Source of the DNA: Macrocystis pyrifera
Lineage: Eukaryota > Sar > Phaeophyceae > Laminariales > Laminariaceae
Assembly (NCBI GenBank): GCA_031763025.1
Contig: JASSKH010000006.1
Location: forward strand, 5,329,691 to 5,393,690
DNA length: 64,000 bases
Direction of reading: 5' to 3'
Of the stretch, positions 1 through 10,526 are shown piece by piece; the stretch's first letter is position 1; each line of letters opens with the position of its first letter. A program made the translations under genes and the position numbers. The notes under the pieces were generated by a model. That model saw only the letters and a program-made list of their open reading frames with translations, was not told the DNA's origin and did no database searches.

Positions 1-1695
1 GACAAGTTTATGGCTATTGATACTGCTGTACAGATGTGTACTAATACCAAACATGTTTACTGTCAATTCACAGCCGTTTTCCGAATAGCCGTCCCGACAC
101 TTTCGGAGGTGCATAGTTGCCCAAACAAGTTTACTCTCAAACTACTGCTATAATAATGTCTTCCACAAACGTTTAGTACCGTACCATATATCTTCACCGA
201 GTCTGGCCCTGGTTTTATGTAAGGTTGAAGCGATATAGGTTCTGTAAACCAGTCCGATCGTAAATGGAAGGGACTGAGATCTTTGGCGGCAAAACAATCA
301 GACCTAAAGTCTGCGGAGTCCGATTTCTTTCGGGCACAGGAAGAAAGGGCCTTACGGTAGCCCTTTCACCAACAATGCCGCAAAAGCGTTTCCACACCAA
401 TCCAAATAGTCCCCCCCCAGAAGCCTGCGTGAATTTCTGCAAGCTCACTCAGATCCCTCTGTGTGTACATATGACACGAAACTCTGTGTGATCTAGGCTA
501 CAGGCTGCTTCGAGTTCATCAACCGAAATATTTCAAGCGTCGGACGTGCAAGCCGTTTGTTGGCGATAGGTCCTACGTGTTGGCGTACGTGTGCTACATG
601 AGCCCCTGCCAACCCGTTCACGAGTGTGTTTTTTTCGCCAGATGTTTGGGCTTTTGTTTTCCTGGGTGTATCAAGTTTCCAGCGGAAACAGAAAAAGCAC
701 ATTCGTCGACGGTATGGCAGGGGTTAGTAGAACACGTGTGCAAAAGGTCTATCTCTTAACAGCGTGGACACTTGAATCTTTGTGCGGGAAACTTGTAGAT
801 TTTGTGTGCTTGCCTTGTATGTGCTTAGATTCAGGGTAGGAATGATTCTGGAGTTACATTCTACTTGATGTTGTCCTTACGCAGCCATTTCTTCAAACAC
901 GTTCGCGAAACAATTGATAGTACTGCGGCTGGAATCATTTCGTCAGGAAAGTGGAAACCACTGGTTTCTTACTACGGAAACGCCTCATTATTAATGACCT
1001 TTGTTGAACGTCTGTGGTTGGTCGGGACAGATGTTTACCGCCAGCGTCGGCCCTAGGCCCTCACCAGACAAATCTGGCTCTGCAACGCTCTCCCACTCTT
1101 CCTGGGGATCAGTATGATATCAAGCATGCATATAGGTGACATTCCATTAGCTATTGCATGCCGCATTTGTAGCAGACACAATTGGGGGCGTTGGGGATAG
1201 CTCATCAATGCTCCCAAAAAGAACAAAAAATAGAACGAATGGAAGTACCGAAAACAAAAAAGAAACTTACACAACTACTTTTGGTAATACGAAGTATAAA
1301 AATTATACTATTAATATCAGTATACTATCACAACAGTATGATTCTACTGGCCATCAGACAAGGTGTAGCCCATGTTCCAAAAATCACATCCACATACATA
1401 CGTGTCCCTGGTATATTTTACCTGGTATATATAAATGAGAATTCAGAATCGAACGAACTCAGATACATGATATTATATACTGCTTACCTGGTAGGTAGAA
1501 TAAATAGGAAAACAATATCATAAATCACGCGTGATACACAAAATATACAGATATGTTGGGGTCGGTCGTGTGTAAGCAATCGAAGCGTCCTTTTAACACC
1601 ATATTATTATTTGAGTCGTATTTGCTCTACTGTAGCTAGCAATGAGGTCCACCAATCGGTGCTTTTTTTTCTCGTTCATGCCTCACATCATCTTC

Positions 1696-1713
1696 GGGGG
1701 GGGGGGGGGGGGG
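1696..1713. repeat. Homopolymer G tract
   Basis: Eighteen consecutive G, followed by CGGAATTTCG. The equivalent tract in unit 2 has sixteen G. No retroelement 3' end is visible next to it, unlike other G or C runs in the window. Confidence 0.9.
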
Positions 1714-3194
1714 CGGAATTTCGATTGTTTTCAACAGTAGTTGTCCCGATGTCAAGCGTCTACTCGTATATATAAGAACGCATTTACTGAAGGACTCACT
1801 CCGACTTATGAAAGGTGGTTCAACGCGCAGCATGGATACCTTCGTTCAGCTGGACAAGGCCCAGGTTCAAAATCCAGGAGAACTCGTATTTTGTTTCTTG
1901 GGTGCTACGTATTTGTTTTGCCTTTGTTGCTTGGCACCTCGTATCACACAGCAGACATGCTGTCGGTATGTATACGAACTATGAGTTCTCCTATTAATGG
2001 TATGGAATGTTGTTGATTCTGTTGTACGAAAAAGTGCCAGACGGTAACAGCGGCGCCTTGAAGTAGGCCCACGAGGGGAGGCAGCAAGCCACCCAGATGA
2101 GAGCGATACTCAGTGGTAATATTCGAAACGTTTAATTCGGCTTCTGACGTAGTTCGTAGCCAACTCGATGTACTACATTTTCTTCGATTAGTTTATGTAT
2201 TGTGCTGGATGGAACGTTTTGTTGTTGCTGGCTCACTCAAACACGAATTGTTATTAATGTGCTCACAGTGCTATCGCTTTGACGGCCTCGATTAGCCTAC
2301 ATCCTCGATCGTAACGAGCATGTAAGCGGGGGCCCGCCCGCCGCGGCAAAGCCACTCTTGTACGTTGTGTGATGATCCCATTTCGTGTGCCCGACGACGG
2401 AAAATATATAAGTTAACTCGATTTTCAGTACGAATTAATTAAGTTGAAATTCAGGTCCATTTATTATACGGTTTGGTCAGATTGCATATCCGAATCGAAA
2501 AATAAAAAATTGAAACAAGTTTCCTCGAAGATTTCGTTTTTTAGGCGAGGGTCTCACGCGGGTCAATCTGTGAAAAACACGAACAGCATTCGAAAACCGC
2601 TCCAAAACAAAGAAATGAGTCGACCTTGTTAGGGTCAAACCACCATACTGTTCGCGGGCGAATACAACAATCAATAACTGCTGAAAAGGGCTTTCAAACT
2701 TTGCAAACGTGCCGGCTTTATGGTTGGTTTTGCCTGTTGAGCGTGCCCAAACCAGGGACCGAGACCCCAACTCACCAGAGAAGTACAAGTATATGGTACG
2801 AGTATCGTTCTGTGGTTTGTTGTGAAAGCGTGCAAGTCCGTACCGGTGTCTAAATAGACCGTCAGTCCCGTGCCAGGCACGAAGAGGCTATCCGACCGAG
2901 ACCCACCAACACCCACACACCCCCACACGCTTCACAGCCGTTTTCTCATCGTCTACAGCAGTTCTCTTGTCACAATCTTCCCGCACCCAACGCCAGTGTC
3001 AACAAAAACAGCAGCTGCTGCAGCTGCATGATTTTATTGCATCCCCGAGTGGAAAAATGAATAAGCACCAGGTACGACAGGGTGTTTTTTAGACGTCCCT
3101 AAATGAAGACATCTTGTAGGATAGTTTGCACATATGTAACATTTTATCGCTGGGTTGTACAAAGAAACGTACGATGAGTATATGCAATCTATAT

Positions 3195-4140
3195 CGACCG
3201 GGGATACAGCTTGCGAACTCGTCCAACCTGCCGGCTTCTCCGTTTGTCTTAACAAATGTGCGAGCGTGCTCAAATCACGGAGCGAGAACCCAGAAGAGAA
3301 ATCCGACGCTTTTCTGGCGCGCTACCGGGATAAACCAGAGAGGGTTGTGCCAGATATGAAGAGGAGAAGCGACTATCACCGACCCCCCTCCGTCTCGAAA
3401 GGGATGCGTGGTCAATGGTTAAAGACTAAGCCTTGACTAAGGCAAGCAACAAATGAGTACGCCCCCCCCCCCCCCGCCCGCGCCCACTCCATCACTACTC
3501 TATTATTCACTTCTTGGCTCTCTCCACACCAGTCGCATAATCATATACAGGCAAGATCTTCCCGCACACCCAACGCAGCAGTAGCAGCAGCAGCAGACGC
3601 ATAAGCAGTATCACAGCAGCAGCGTAGCAGCACGGCGGTACGAGCAAGATCTCCGCGGCCTGTTCGCCAAGCGTCCAAGTTGGGCTCCGGGCGTGCATTG
3701 AGCGTAATGCTCGGGCGCGGTTACGCCAGCAGGCTGGTATTGAGCGCACCATTGTTTATCAGCAGCAACTCATACTCGAAGCAGGCCCTCGCCTTTTCTG
3801 CCGTGATGCTACTGCTGCACGTTATTGCAGCAGTCTGCTGCTTATCCTGCTACTGCTGCTGCAGCTAGCTGTTGTGTTACTAGCTTGTCCGCATGATCCT
3901 CCTGCTTGCCAATATCAGGCGATAGCGGCTGGCAGCGGCACTACTGTTGTTGCCGTTCTACTGGCACTTTTGTATCTTTGGTCGCTGTATATATTCGATT
4001 CTTTGTTTCGCGCCCACTTCCTTTCCCCGCTTTAGGGATCGTTACAAAAATCAGGATCTTCCTTTTCTACCCAAGTGCCGTATCGGCCCCTTTGGATAAA
4101 AAGTGTATCCATTTGGTCTTGCCGATAAATAATTACCTCT
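3195..4140. other. Segment present in unit 1 only (about 946 bp)
   Basis: Unit 2 passes directly from the sequence matching about 3,194 to that matching 4,141 (near 32,175), so these 946 bases are an insertion in unit 1 or a deletion from unit 2. The segment carries a poly(C)-tailed LINE end at 3,394-3,475, followed by CAG/CTG-rich sequence. Clear target-site duplications are not visible. Confidence 0.75.
3394..3475 (+). mobile_element. Truncated LINE 3' end with poly(C) tail
   Basis: The sequence is nearly the same as the last codons of the full LINE found on the minus strand at 24,717-24,770: CTCGAAAGGGATGCGTGGTC, then ...GCAAGCAACAAATGAGTACG and a C14 run. A short internal duplication (GACTAAG...GACTAAGG) is present. 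It is interpreted as a 5'-truncated insertion of the same family. Confidence 0.75.
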
Positions 4141-4858
4141 ATTTCCAGTACGATTGTATTTAATCACATTTACCACCAAAGGTCACAATCGACCGTCGGT
4201 TTCTGTATTGCAGTTCGTGGTTCGGGACATAATACACGATATTATTAACGTACCCTCTACGAGCACTCGTACGACGTACTGCTCGAGCTCTCATCATGTC
4301 AAATTGCCAAACGCCATACTTTGACACATTATACAGTCGTACCTGTACCAGCTACTCTACTGCTGTAGGAGATCGTGCAATCTGTTTTAAATTGCGTAAA
4401 AAACACGACGTGCCAGTTGTATCGTATAATTCGTACAGGAATGCAGCTTACACCGGATTTGATTAACACGTCAACGTTCGAAGCAAGCATTGGTTAGCCT
4501 TAGTCCCTTCGTCTCGTACACAGTGTGTGTCAATCATTTTTTGATGGAACACGTAGTGAGCTCTACTGCCTTGTAGAGCTACAAAGCTAATCCAACTGTA
4601 GCACTTTGCAATGTGGTTTGCATGCCATTTTTCTGGTGGACACGTTTCACTCACATTTTGCAGTTCGTAATGGGTCAATCAATTTCGTAAAACGGATTGG
4701 CGTATGCCCAACCTCCGCTCACAACGAGTACCACCTTCCGTGGTACTCTACTACCTTGTTGCACGGAACCCATTTCGGCACGACGTGGATACGGCAGCAT
4801 CCATACCGTTGGGTGTAGGCATGTCAAATGTTTGATCGTGTTCTCTTTTGTTTCTCTG

Positions 4859-7800
4859 ATGGCTGGATCAAGCAGGCCGACCATCTCCCTCGGTCTCCTT
4901 TACTTTCATACTGTATGTATACATATATCGTTCGTTCGCTCTCGCCATCCCTACCCCTCTGTTTCACTCGCCCTCTCACCCTCTGTCTCAACCACTCCCT
5001 CACTCTCTATTTCTGTCTTAAATTTACGTCTTCCTTTCTCTACCCGTGTCTTTCTCTCTCTCTCTCCTTCCCCCCTCCCTCTCCCCTCCCTCCCCCCCTC
5101 GTCCCTGCTCTCGCGCCCTCTGCTCTCTGTGTCTTTCATGAAGAAATACGAGGAGAGCGAGGTCAAGCCAGCGACATGCAACCTGCACAAGGACGTTATG
5201 CCTCACGTCTTGGGCGTCAACGACGACGAGATTGACAAGCACCACCACGACAGCGACCTCCACCCCCACGAAAACGGCCTCAACCGACACAACGACCGCA
5301 ACCACCGTCACAGTAAGGACAGCGATGGTGACGAGAAGAAAGGCCCACTCTCACACCTTCCGTCAGAGAACGAGGACGTCGACCCCATTCGTAGCCTACG
5401 GGATACTATCCTCGAGAGCGAAAGCCTCATGGAGTACGTTCAGATCGGAATCCAAAAGCTCGCGGATGGGTACAACGACGACGGCGACCGTCACCTAAAG
5501 CATGCCAACAAGGACACCCACGAGACGGGAGACGACCTCAGCCTGCAGCACTCAGCGAAGGTGCAACGCGTCGACACTGCGCGGAGCCCGCGCAAGCCCA
5601 CAAAGGCCACCTTTGTCTCGGCATACGGGGGAATTGGGCTACGAACGGTTCCGGTACAGCACAGCAGCAGCGTGGCCAGCCCCTCGGCAGGCGATGCATG
5701 CCGCGCCCTGTGCGTGTATCGCCCCCACGACCACCACGGCGACGGCCACGACGAGCTGGACGGCGATCGTTACTCCGAGATTGACAACAAGGCTGCCCAC
5801 GACACGAAGGACAACCCCATCTCGCAGCACTCCGCGGAGCTCCGAGACGTCCACGCTGCACGGAGCCCGCGCAAGCCCACATGGGCCTCCTTTGTCTCGG
5901 CGTCCGTGGGCATTGAGTTACGCACGGTTCGATTACAGCACAACCGCAGCGTAATCAGAGCCTCGGCAGGCGATGCATGCCAGGTCCTGTGCGTGTATCG
6001 CCCCCACGACCACCACGGCGACGGCCACGACGAGCTGGACGGCGATCGTTACTCCGAGATTGACAACAAGGCTGCCCACGACACGAAAGACAACCCCATC
6101 TCGCCGCACTGCGCGGAGCTCCGAGACGTCCACGCTGCGCGGAGCCCGCGCAAGCCCACATGGGCCACCTTTGTCTTGGCGTCCGGGGGCATTAGGCTGC
6201 GCACGGTTCCGGTACAGCAAAACTGCAGCGTGACCAGCCCCTCAGCAGGCGATGCATGCCTCGTCCTGTGCGTGTATCGTCCCCACGACCACCACGGCGA
6301 CGGCCACGACGAGACGGACGACCGTCATCCCGGGCATGCCAACCAGGACACCCACGACACGGGCGACAACCGCAGTCTGCAGCACTCAGCGGGAGTCCTA
6401 CGCGTCGACGCTGCGCGGAGTCCGCGCATAACCACATGGGCCACGTTTTTCCCGGCATACGGGGGAATTGGGCTACGAACGGTTCCGGTACAGCACAGCA
6501 GCAGCGTGGCCAGCGCCTCGGCAGGCGATGCATGCCGCGTCCTGTGCGTGTATCGCCCTCACGACCACCACGGCGACGGCCACGACAAGCTGGACGGCGA
6601 TCGTTACTCCGAGATTGACAACAAGGCTGCCCACGACACGGGGGACAACTGCGGCCTGCAGCACCCGGCGAAGATGCAACGCGTCGACTCTGGGCAGAGC
6701 CCGCGCATACCCACATGTTCCACGTTTGCCTCGGCGTACGGGGCTATTAAGCTACGTACGGTTCTTGTACAGCACAACAGCAGCGTGGCCAGCACCTCGA
6801 CAGGCGATACATGCCGCGTCCTGTGCGTGTATCGCCACCACGACCACCACGGCGATCGTCAAGACGGCCACAACGGCGTCCTTCACCACGAGATTGCCAA
6901 CCAAGACACCGTTGACACAGGGGACAGCTGCAGCCTGCAGCACTTAACGGAGGTCCTAGGCGTCGATGCTGCGCGGAGCCAGCGCATACTCACGTGGGTC
7001 ACCTTTGTCTCGTCGTCCTCGGGCATTGAGCTACGCACCGCTCCGGTACAGCACAACTGCGGCGTGGCCAGCGCCTCGGCAGGCGATGCATGCCGCGCCC
7101 TGTGCGTATATCGCCACCACAACCACCACCACGACGGCCACGACGAGCAGGACGGCGATCGTCACCTCAAGCATTCCAGCAAGGACACCCACGACACGGG
7201 GGACAACCGCAGTCTGCAGCACGCAGCGGAGGTGCAACGCATCAACGCTGCGCGGAGCCCGCGCATACCTACATGGGCCACTTTTGTCTTGACGTATGAG
7301 GACATAGGGCTACGCACGGCTCCAGTACAGCACAACAGCAGCGTGGCCAGCGCCTCGGCAGGCGATGCATGCCGCGTCCTGTGCGTGTATCGCCCCCGCG
7401 ATGACCACGACGACGGCCACGACGAGCATGACGGCGACCGTCACCCGGAGCATGCCAACCAGGACACCCACGACACGGGCGACAACCCCAACCCGCAGCA
7501 CTCGGCGGATGTCCTAGGCGTCGACGCTGCGCGGAGCCCGCGCATACCCACATGTGCTACCTATGCCTCGGCGTATGGGGCTATTGGGCTACGTACGGTT
7601 CTGGTACGGCACAACAGCAGCGTGGCCACTGCCTCGGCATGCGTTGCATGCCGCGTCCTGTGCGTGTATCGCCACAACAACCACTACGACGATCGTCAAG
7701 ACGACCACGACGGCGTCCTTCACCACACGATTGCCAACCTGGACACCCACGACACGGGGGACACCTGCAGGCTGCAGCGCTCGGCGGAGGTCGTAGGCAT

Positions 7801-8335
7801 CGACTCTCGGCGTAGCCCACGTATGCTCGCAGTGCCCACCTTTATCTCGACCTACGGGGGCATTGGGTTGAGCACCGGTCTGGTACGGCACAACCCCAGC
7901 GTGACGACCATCTCGTCAGGCGATGCATGCCGCGTCCTGTGCGTGTATCGCCACCACAACCACCACGGCGACCGCCACGACAACCAGGACGTCGACCGTC
8001 ACCATCAGATTGCCAACCAGGTCGCCCGGGACACGGGGGACAACCGCAGCCTGCAGCACTCGGCGGAGGTCGAAGGCGTCGACTCTCCGCGGAGCCCACG
8101 TATGCCCACAGTGCCCACCTTTGTCTCGGCGTACGGGGATGCCGGGTGGGCTATGCTCTCGCAGTGGAACAACGACCTCGGTAATGACACAGTCTGCTCC
8201 AAGAGCAAGGACCTAGACAGTGAAGGCTACTCGACGCACGACAGTACTTGGTGCTCCGTGTACGCAACGGAATTGTTTTTGTGGAGAGTAGTACACGTGG
8301 TGAGCGTCGTTCTGTACTGGATGTTTTTCCTTTAG
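4859..8335 (+). CDS. His/Asp-rich 93-residue tandem-repeat protein, function unknown
   Basis: The open frame gives 1,158 residues from an ATG at 4,859 that is also present at the matching site of the unit 2 copy (32,872). Codon third positions are mostly C or G in this frame, as expected for a real gene. Layout: residues 1-93 are Ser/Leu/Pro-rich and lie over a CT microsatellite, so the true start could instead be the ATG at 5,138. Residues about 94-170 are acidic and His-rich. Residues about 175-205 are a non-repetitive segment containing LMEYVQIGIQKLADG. Residues about 206-1,097 are some ten copies of a 93-residue repeat. About 60 unique residues follow, ending in a hydrophobic stretch of about 21 residues right at the C-terminus. 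Each repeat has a DACRVLCVYR core (C-x3-C), then an HDHHGDGHDE-like metal-binding-like stretch, then a TFVSAYGGIGLRTVPVQHN-like part. No known family is recognised. A secreted, surface or membrane-anchored metal-binding protein is only a guess. Confidence 0.72.
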   Translation: MAGSSRPTISLGLLYFHTVCIHISFVRSRHPYPSVSLALSPSVSTTPSLSISVLNLRLPFSTRVFLSLSPSPLPLPSLPPSSLLSRPLLSVSFMKKYEESEVKPATCNLHKDVMPHVLGVNDDEIDKHHHDSDLHPHENGLNRHNDRNHRHSKDSDGDEKKGPLSHLPSENEDVDPIRSLRDTILESESLMEYVQIGIQKLADGYNDDGDRHLKHANKDTHETGDDLSLQHSAKVQRVDTARSPRKPTKATFVSAYGGIGLRTVPVQHSSSVASPSAGDACRALCVYRPHDHHGDGHDELDGDRYSEIDNKAAHDTKDNPISQHSAELRDVHAARSPRKPTWASFVSASVGIELRTVRLQHNRSVIRASAGDACQVLCVYRPHDHHGDGHDELDGDRYSEIDNKAAHDTKDNPISPHCAELRDVHAARSPRKPTWATFVLASGGIRLRTVPVQQNCSVTSPSAGDACLVLCVYRPHDHHGDGHDETDDRHPGHANQDTHDTGDNRSLQHSAGVLRVDAARSPRITTWATFFPAYGGIGLRTVPVQHSSSVASASAGDACRVLCVYRPHDHHGDGHDKLDGDRYSEIDNKAAHDTGDNCGLQHPAKMQRVDSGQSPRIPTCSTFASAYGAIKLRTVLVQHNSSVASTSTGDTCRVLCVYRHHDHHGDRQDGHNGVLHHEIANQDTVDTGDSCSLQHLTEVLGVDAARSQRILTWVTFVSSSSGIELRTAPVQHNCGVASASAGDACRALCVYRHHNHHHDGHDEQDGDRHLKHSSKDTHDTGDNRSLQHAAEVQRINAARSPRIPTWATFVLTYEDIGLRTAPVQHNSSVASASAGDACRVLCVYRPRDDHDDGHDEHDGDRHPEHANQDTHDTGDNPNPQHSADVLGVDAARSPRIPTCATYASAYGAIGLRTVLVRHNSSVATASACVACRVLCVYRHNNHYDDRQDDHDGVLHHTIANLDTHDTGDTCRLQRSAEVVGIDSRRSPRMLAVPTFISTYGGIGLSTGLVRHNPSVTTISSGDACRVLCVYRHHNHHGDRHDNQDVDRHHQIANQVARDTGDNRSLQHSAEVEGVDSPRSPRMPTVPTFVSAYGDAGWAMLSQWNNDLGNDTVCSKSKDLDSEGYSTHDSTWCSVYATELFLWRVVHVVSVVLYWMFFL
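5040..5135 (+). repeat. CT-rich microsatellite tract
   Basis: Polypyrimidine tract of TCTC, CCCTCCCT and similar units. It is open in all plus frames simply because CT repeats contain no stops. It lies just before the first ATG of the well-conserved coding part (5,138) and may be a 5' UTR, a promoter-proximal tract, or translated as Ser-Leu-Pro. The matching tract in unit 2 is a much purer (CT)n. Confidence 0.85.
5474..8150 (+). repeat. Coding tandem array of 279 bp units (unit 1)
   Basis: The core GGCGATGCATGCCGCGTCC recurs with 279 bp spacing (one step is 276) near 5,690, 5,969, 6,248, 6,525, 6,804, 7,083, 7,362, 7,641 and 7,920. That makes nine cores, with partial units at both ends. All steps are multiples of three, so the frame is kept. 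Variants at 6,804 (Thr for Ala) and 7,641 (CVAC for GDAC) alter the core but keep both cysteines. Confidence 0.93.
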
Positions 8336-9797
8336 GGTTCTCCCTCCTGCTACGCGAATGGGCTACCTGGCACATTATATGTGTGCGTTTCGAGCAAAAT
8401 GTGTATGGCCAGCGTCGGTTAAGTACACTGCTATTAGTAGATAAATATGGGGTGTACCCTTCTGATAAGTCCTTATCACGCTATGCTGTTTTATTGAGGA
8501 TATGGCAGTTGGCGTCCGCTGATGACACTCTGGAATATTTTCAGCTTACTGGTACGTCATATCAGGTCTCGTTGTGCATTCCTTTTGTTGAATAGTACAA
8601 TAACGTGCACTCGTTTTATTGTCAATACCTCTGTGGGAGGTACCCTCCTCCTAGGCCACTATCACGTTGGGGCTTTGCTGTGTATGGGGGAATAGCTTGA
8701 AAACGATCTGTTCATTCTGCTGATCTTTCGTGTCGTACTGTCTGGTACACACTGTGGTACGCAGTTAGCGCATCGTGCGTGATTTCTATAGCTTGGATAC
8801 ACGTAACTCGACACGAAAACAGTCGATGCCTGTCGAGCTCATCAATGTCCGGCTCATAAACATAGGTCAGACCGAAACCAGGGGAGGAGAGAGGGGTCAC
8901 GGGAACAAGGAGATCTGCTCTATGACCTTGTGTCAACCGGAGTAAACCCAAATGCCGGCACCTACCTATCCGATATGGCATAAAGCACAGATATATACGA
9001 ACGGCGTATAGTTGTGAGTCAAGTAGGTCCTAAGCGTTTTAAACAGGAAAACGGGTCGGATGTTTTGCGAGGGTTGCTTGGAACACGGTTTTTTTTAGTC
9101 AGAGTCATGTCCCGTGTTTGCTTGCTGTGCGTTACGCTGTGTTTTGTAGCATGCACGAGAAGGGTTCGGAGGGACGAGCACCGTGGGAATTGTTTTCTCC
9201 GTCAACTTTTTTGTTCTCGCTCGTTTGAGTTGCTGTCTGCGCTGTGCTTCTTAGTGTGCTATGGTGGGTGATGTCTATTAGTGTTTCGTGGTCTTCGTTG
9301 CGCACGTTTGTGTAAAAACTGTTATGCTCAAGTCGCTGAGTATTTAGCACGTAAAACTCACTAAAGCAAAGATCGCCTGGAGATGGGTTCAAATTGCGTA
9401 TGTCGGGGCTGAAACAGTGATGTTGTCGGGGTGTTAGGGAATTCGGGGTGAAGGGAGGGGTGTGGGTGTGGTGTGCACGTGTGTGGTCTGGGGGAGAATG
9501 GGGGTGGGAGTAGATCGATCGTCTCGTATCGTGCTGTTTGCTTCGTACGTATTTTGTTGGACGCGAAATGGGGACCATCAAGTTAGGGACCATAAAGAGA
9601 AGTGTTTGTGCGTGAGAAGATTCGAATGATGCTATTGCCCATCGAAAAAACACCAGTGTGAAAAATGCTGCCGTTGATCAATGCGTGAATATGTTCTTGT
9701 GTCGAATGTCCCCGTTATCATGGCGGAGCCTTGAACGACGATGAGCAATGCCTGCTGAATGTACTGTGCTCTAAGTTTTTTGTATTCCGTCTGCCTC
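8336..9797. other. 3' flank of the repeat gene, no gene recognised
   Basis: Non-coding sequence shared with 36,137-37,615. It includes a GT-rich stretch at 9,440-9,500. A minus-strand open frame here (9,132-9,653) is broken in unit 2 and is not supported. Confidence 0.55.
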
Positions 9798-10526
9798 AGC
9801 GAAACACCGACACACAAGCCGCGCAGGAGGTACAGTAGTTTCAAATTATATCTAGCTGTAAGCAGCTTGCCTGATCGTAAACGACAGTCACACGAGTCAC
9901 GCAGGAGGCGGATATCAACTCATGTCTACCTTAGCCGTTAACCTCTTGCATGTCCGCGAAAAGCGGTACACGAGTCGCGCAGCAAACATTCTATTGATAG
10001 CCACCCAATCTATACAGCCGCTACCACCTGCTTGTATGCATGAGACCGTCTGACGAGTCGTGCGAAAAGCAGCTCTGGTACTCAATATCTGCGTAGTCAC
10101 CAACGCCTTGCATGTTCTCGAAACAACGACACACGAATCGCCCAGCAAGAAGCTTAGGGACGCTATTATCGACGAACGTTTTATCCTCCTGCATTTTCCT
10201 GCTTCTTTTCTAAATAGAGAGGAATGGCTGGTAAGTATCCTGGATGCTTTGCCCTCTTTTCATTTTCTCGATTTAGGGAAAAACAATCCTATTTTTCCAC
10301 TTGTTCGCCTGTGTTATTTTAAAATAGCGGGAACAATTTGGATTCATGTACTTCGATAATGACGGGTCTTAGTGGCCTCTTTATCAAACCACCAATACCC
10401 CTTCTTTTCCGCGAAATACCGACACACGAGCCGCGCGAAAAACTTCTTGCCCGTTCTTCGTAGCCGCCATTACGTTGTCTTGCCTGTTCACCTGAAAACC
10501 GATACACGAGTCGCGCAGAGAGCAGC
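9798..10526. repeat. Degenerate satellite, about 78 bp period
   Basis: A core close to CGACACACGAGTCGCGCAG occurs near 9,806, 9,885, 9,965, 10,045, 10,125, 10,420 and 10,500. Spacing is about 75-84 bp, with one gap of about four periods. Each core follows a GAAA-containing segment. The same array lies at 37,616-38,342. Confidence 0.75.

Larger units (their letters stand above)
1..4858. other. Non-coding leader of unit 1, no gene recognised
   Basis: Only short, mutually overlapping open frames occur here, and none keeps its frame cleanly in the other units. It contains a G18 run at 1,696, a TGC/CAG-rich stretch near 3,570-3,870 inside the unit-1-only segment, and one truncated retroelement end at 3,394. 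The last few hundred bases before the large gene are shared with unit 2. Confidence 0.6.

Noticed and set aside
1860..1885. Possible tRNA B-box (GGTTCAAAATCC)
   Set aside because: One base too long for the T-loop, with no matching acceptor or D-arm nearby.
4697..4858. Extension of the large frame upstream to 4,697 (and 32,800 in unit 2)
   Set aside because: Those starts are TTG, and the two copies differ there by an indel. The ATG at 4,859 / 32,872 is the first one shared by both.
5502..8216. Thr/Arg/Pro-rich plus-strand frames inside the repeat array
   Set aside because: They are shadows of the 279 bp repeat (divisible by three, so open in several phases). They lack the continuous length, the C/G third-position bias and the conserved unique ends.
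9132..9653. 173-residue minus-strand frame
   Set aside because: Shortened to 73 residues by a stop in unit 2. His/Pro/Thr-rich part is from a GT repeat.
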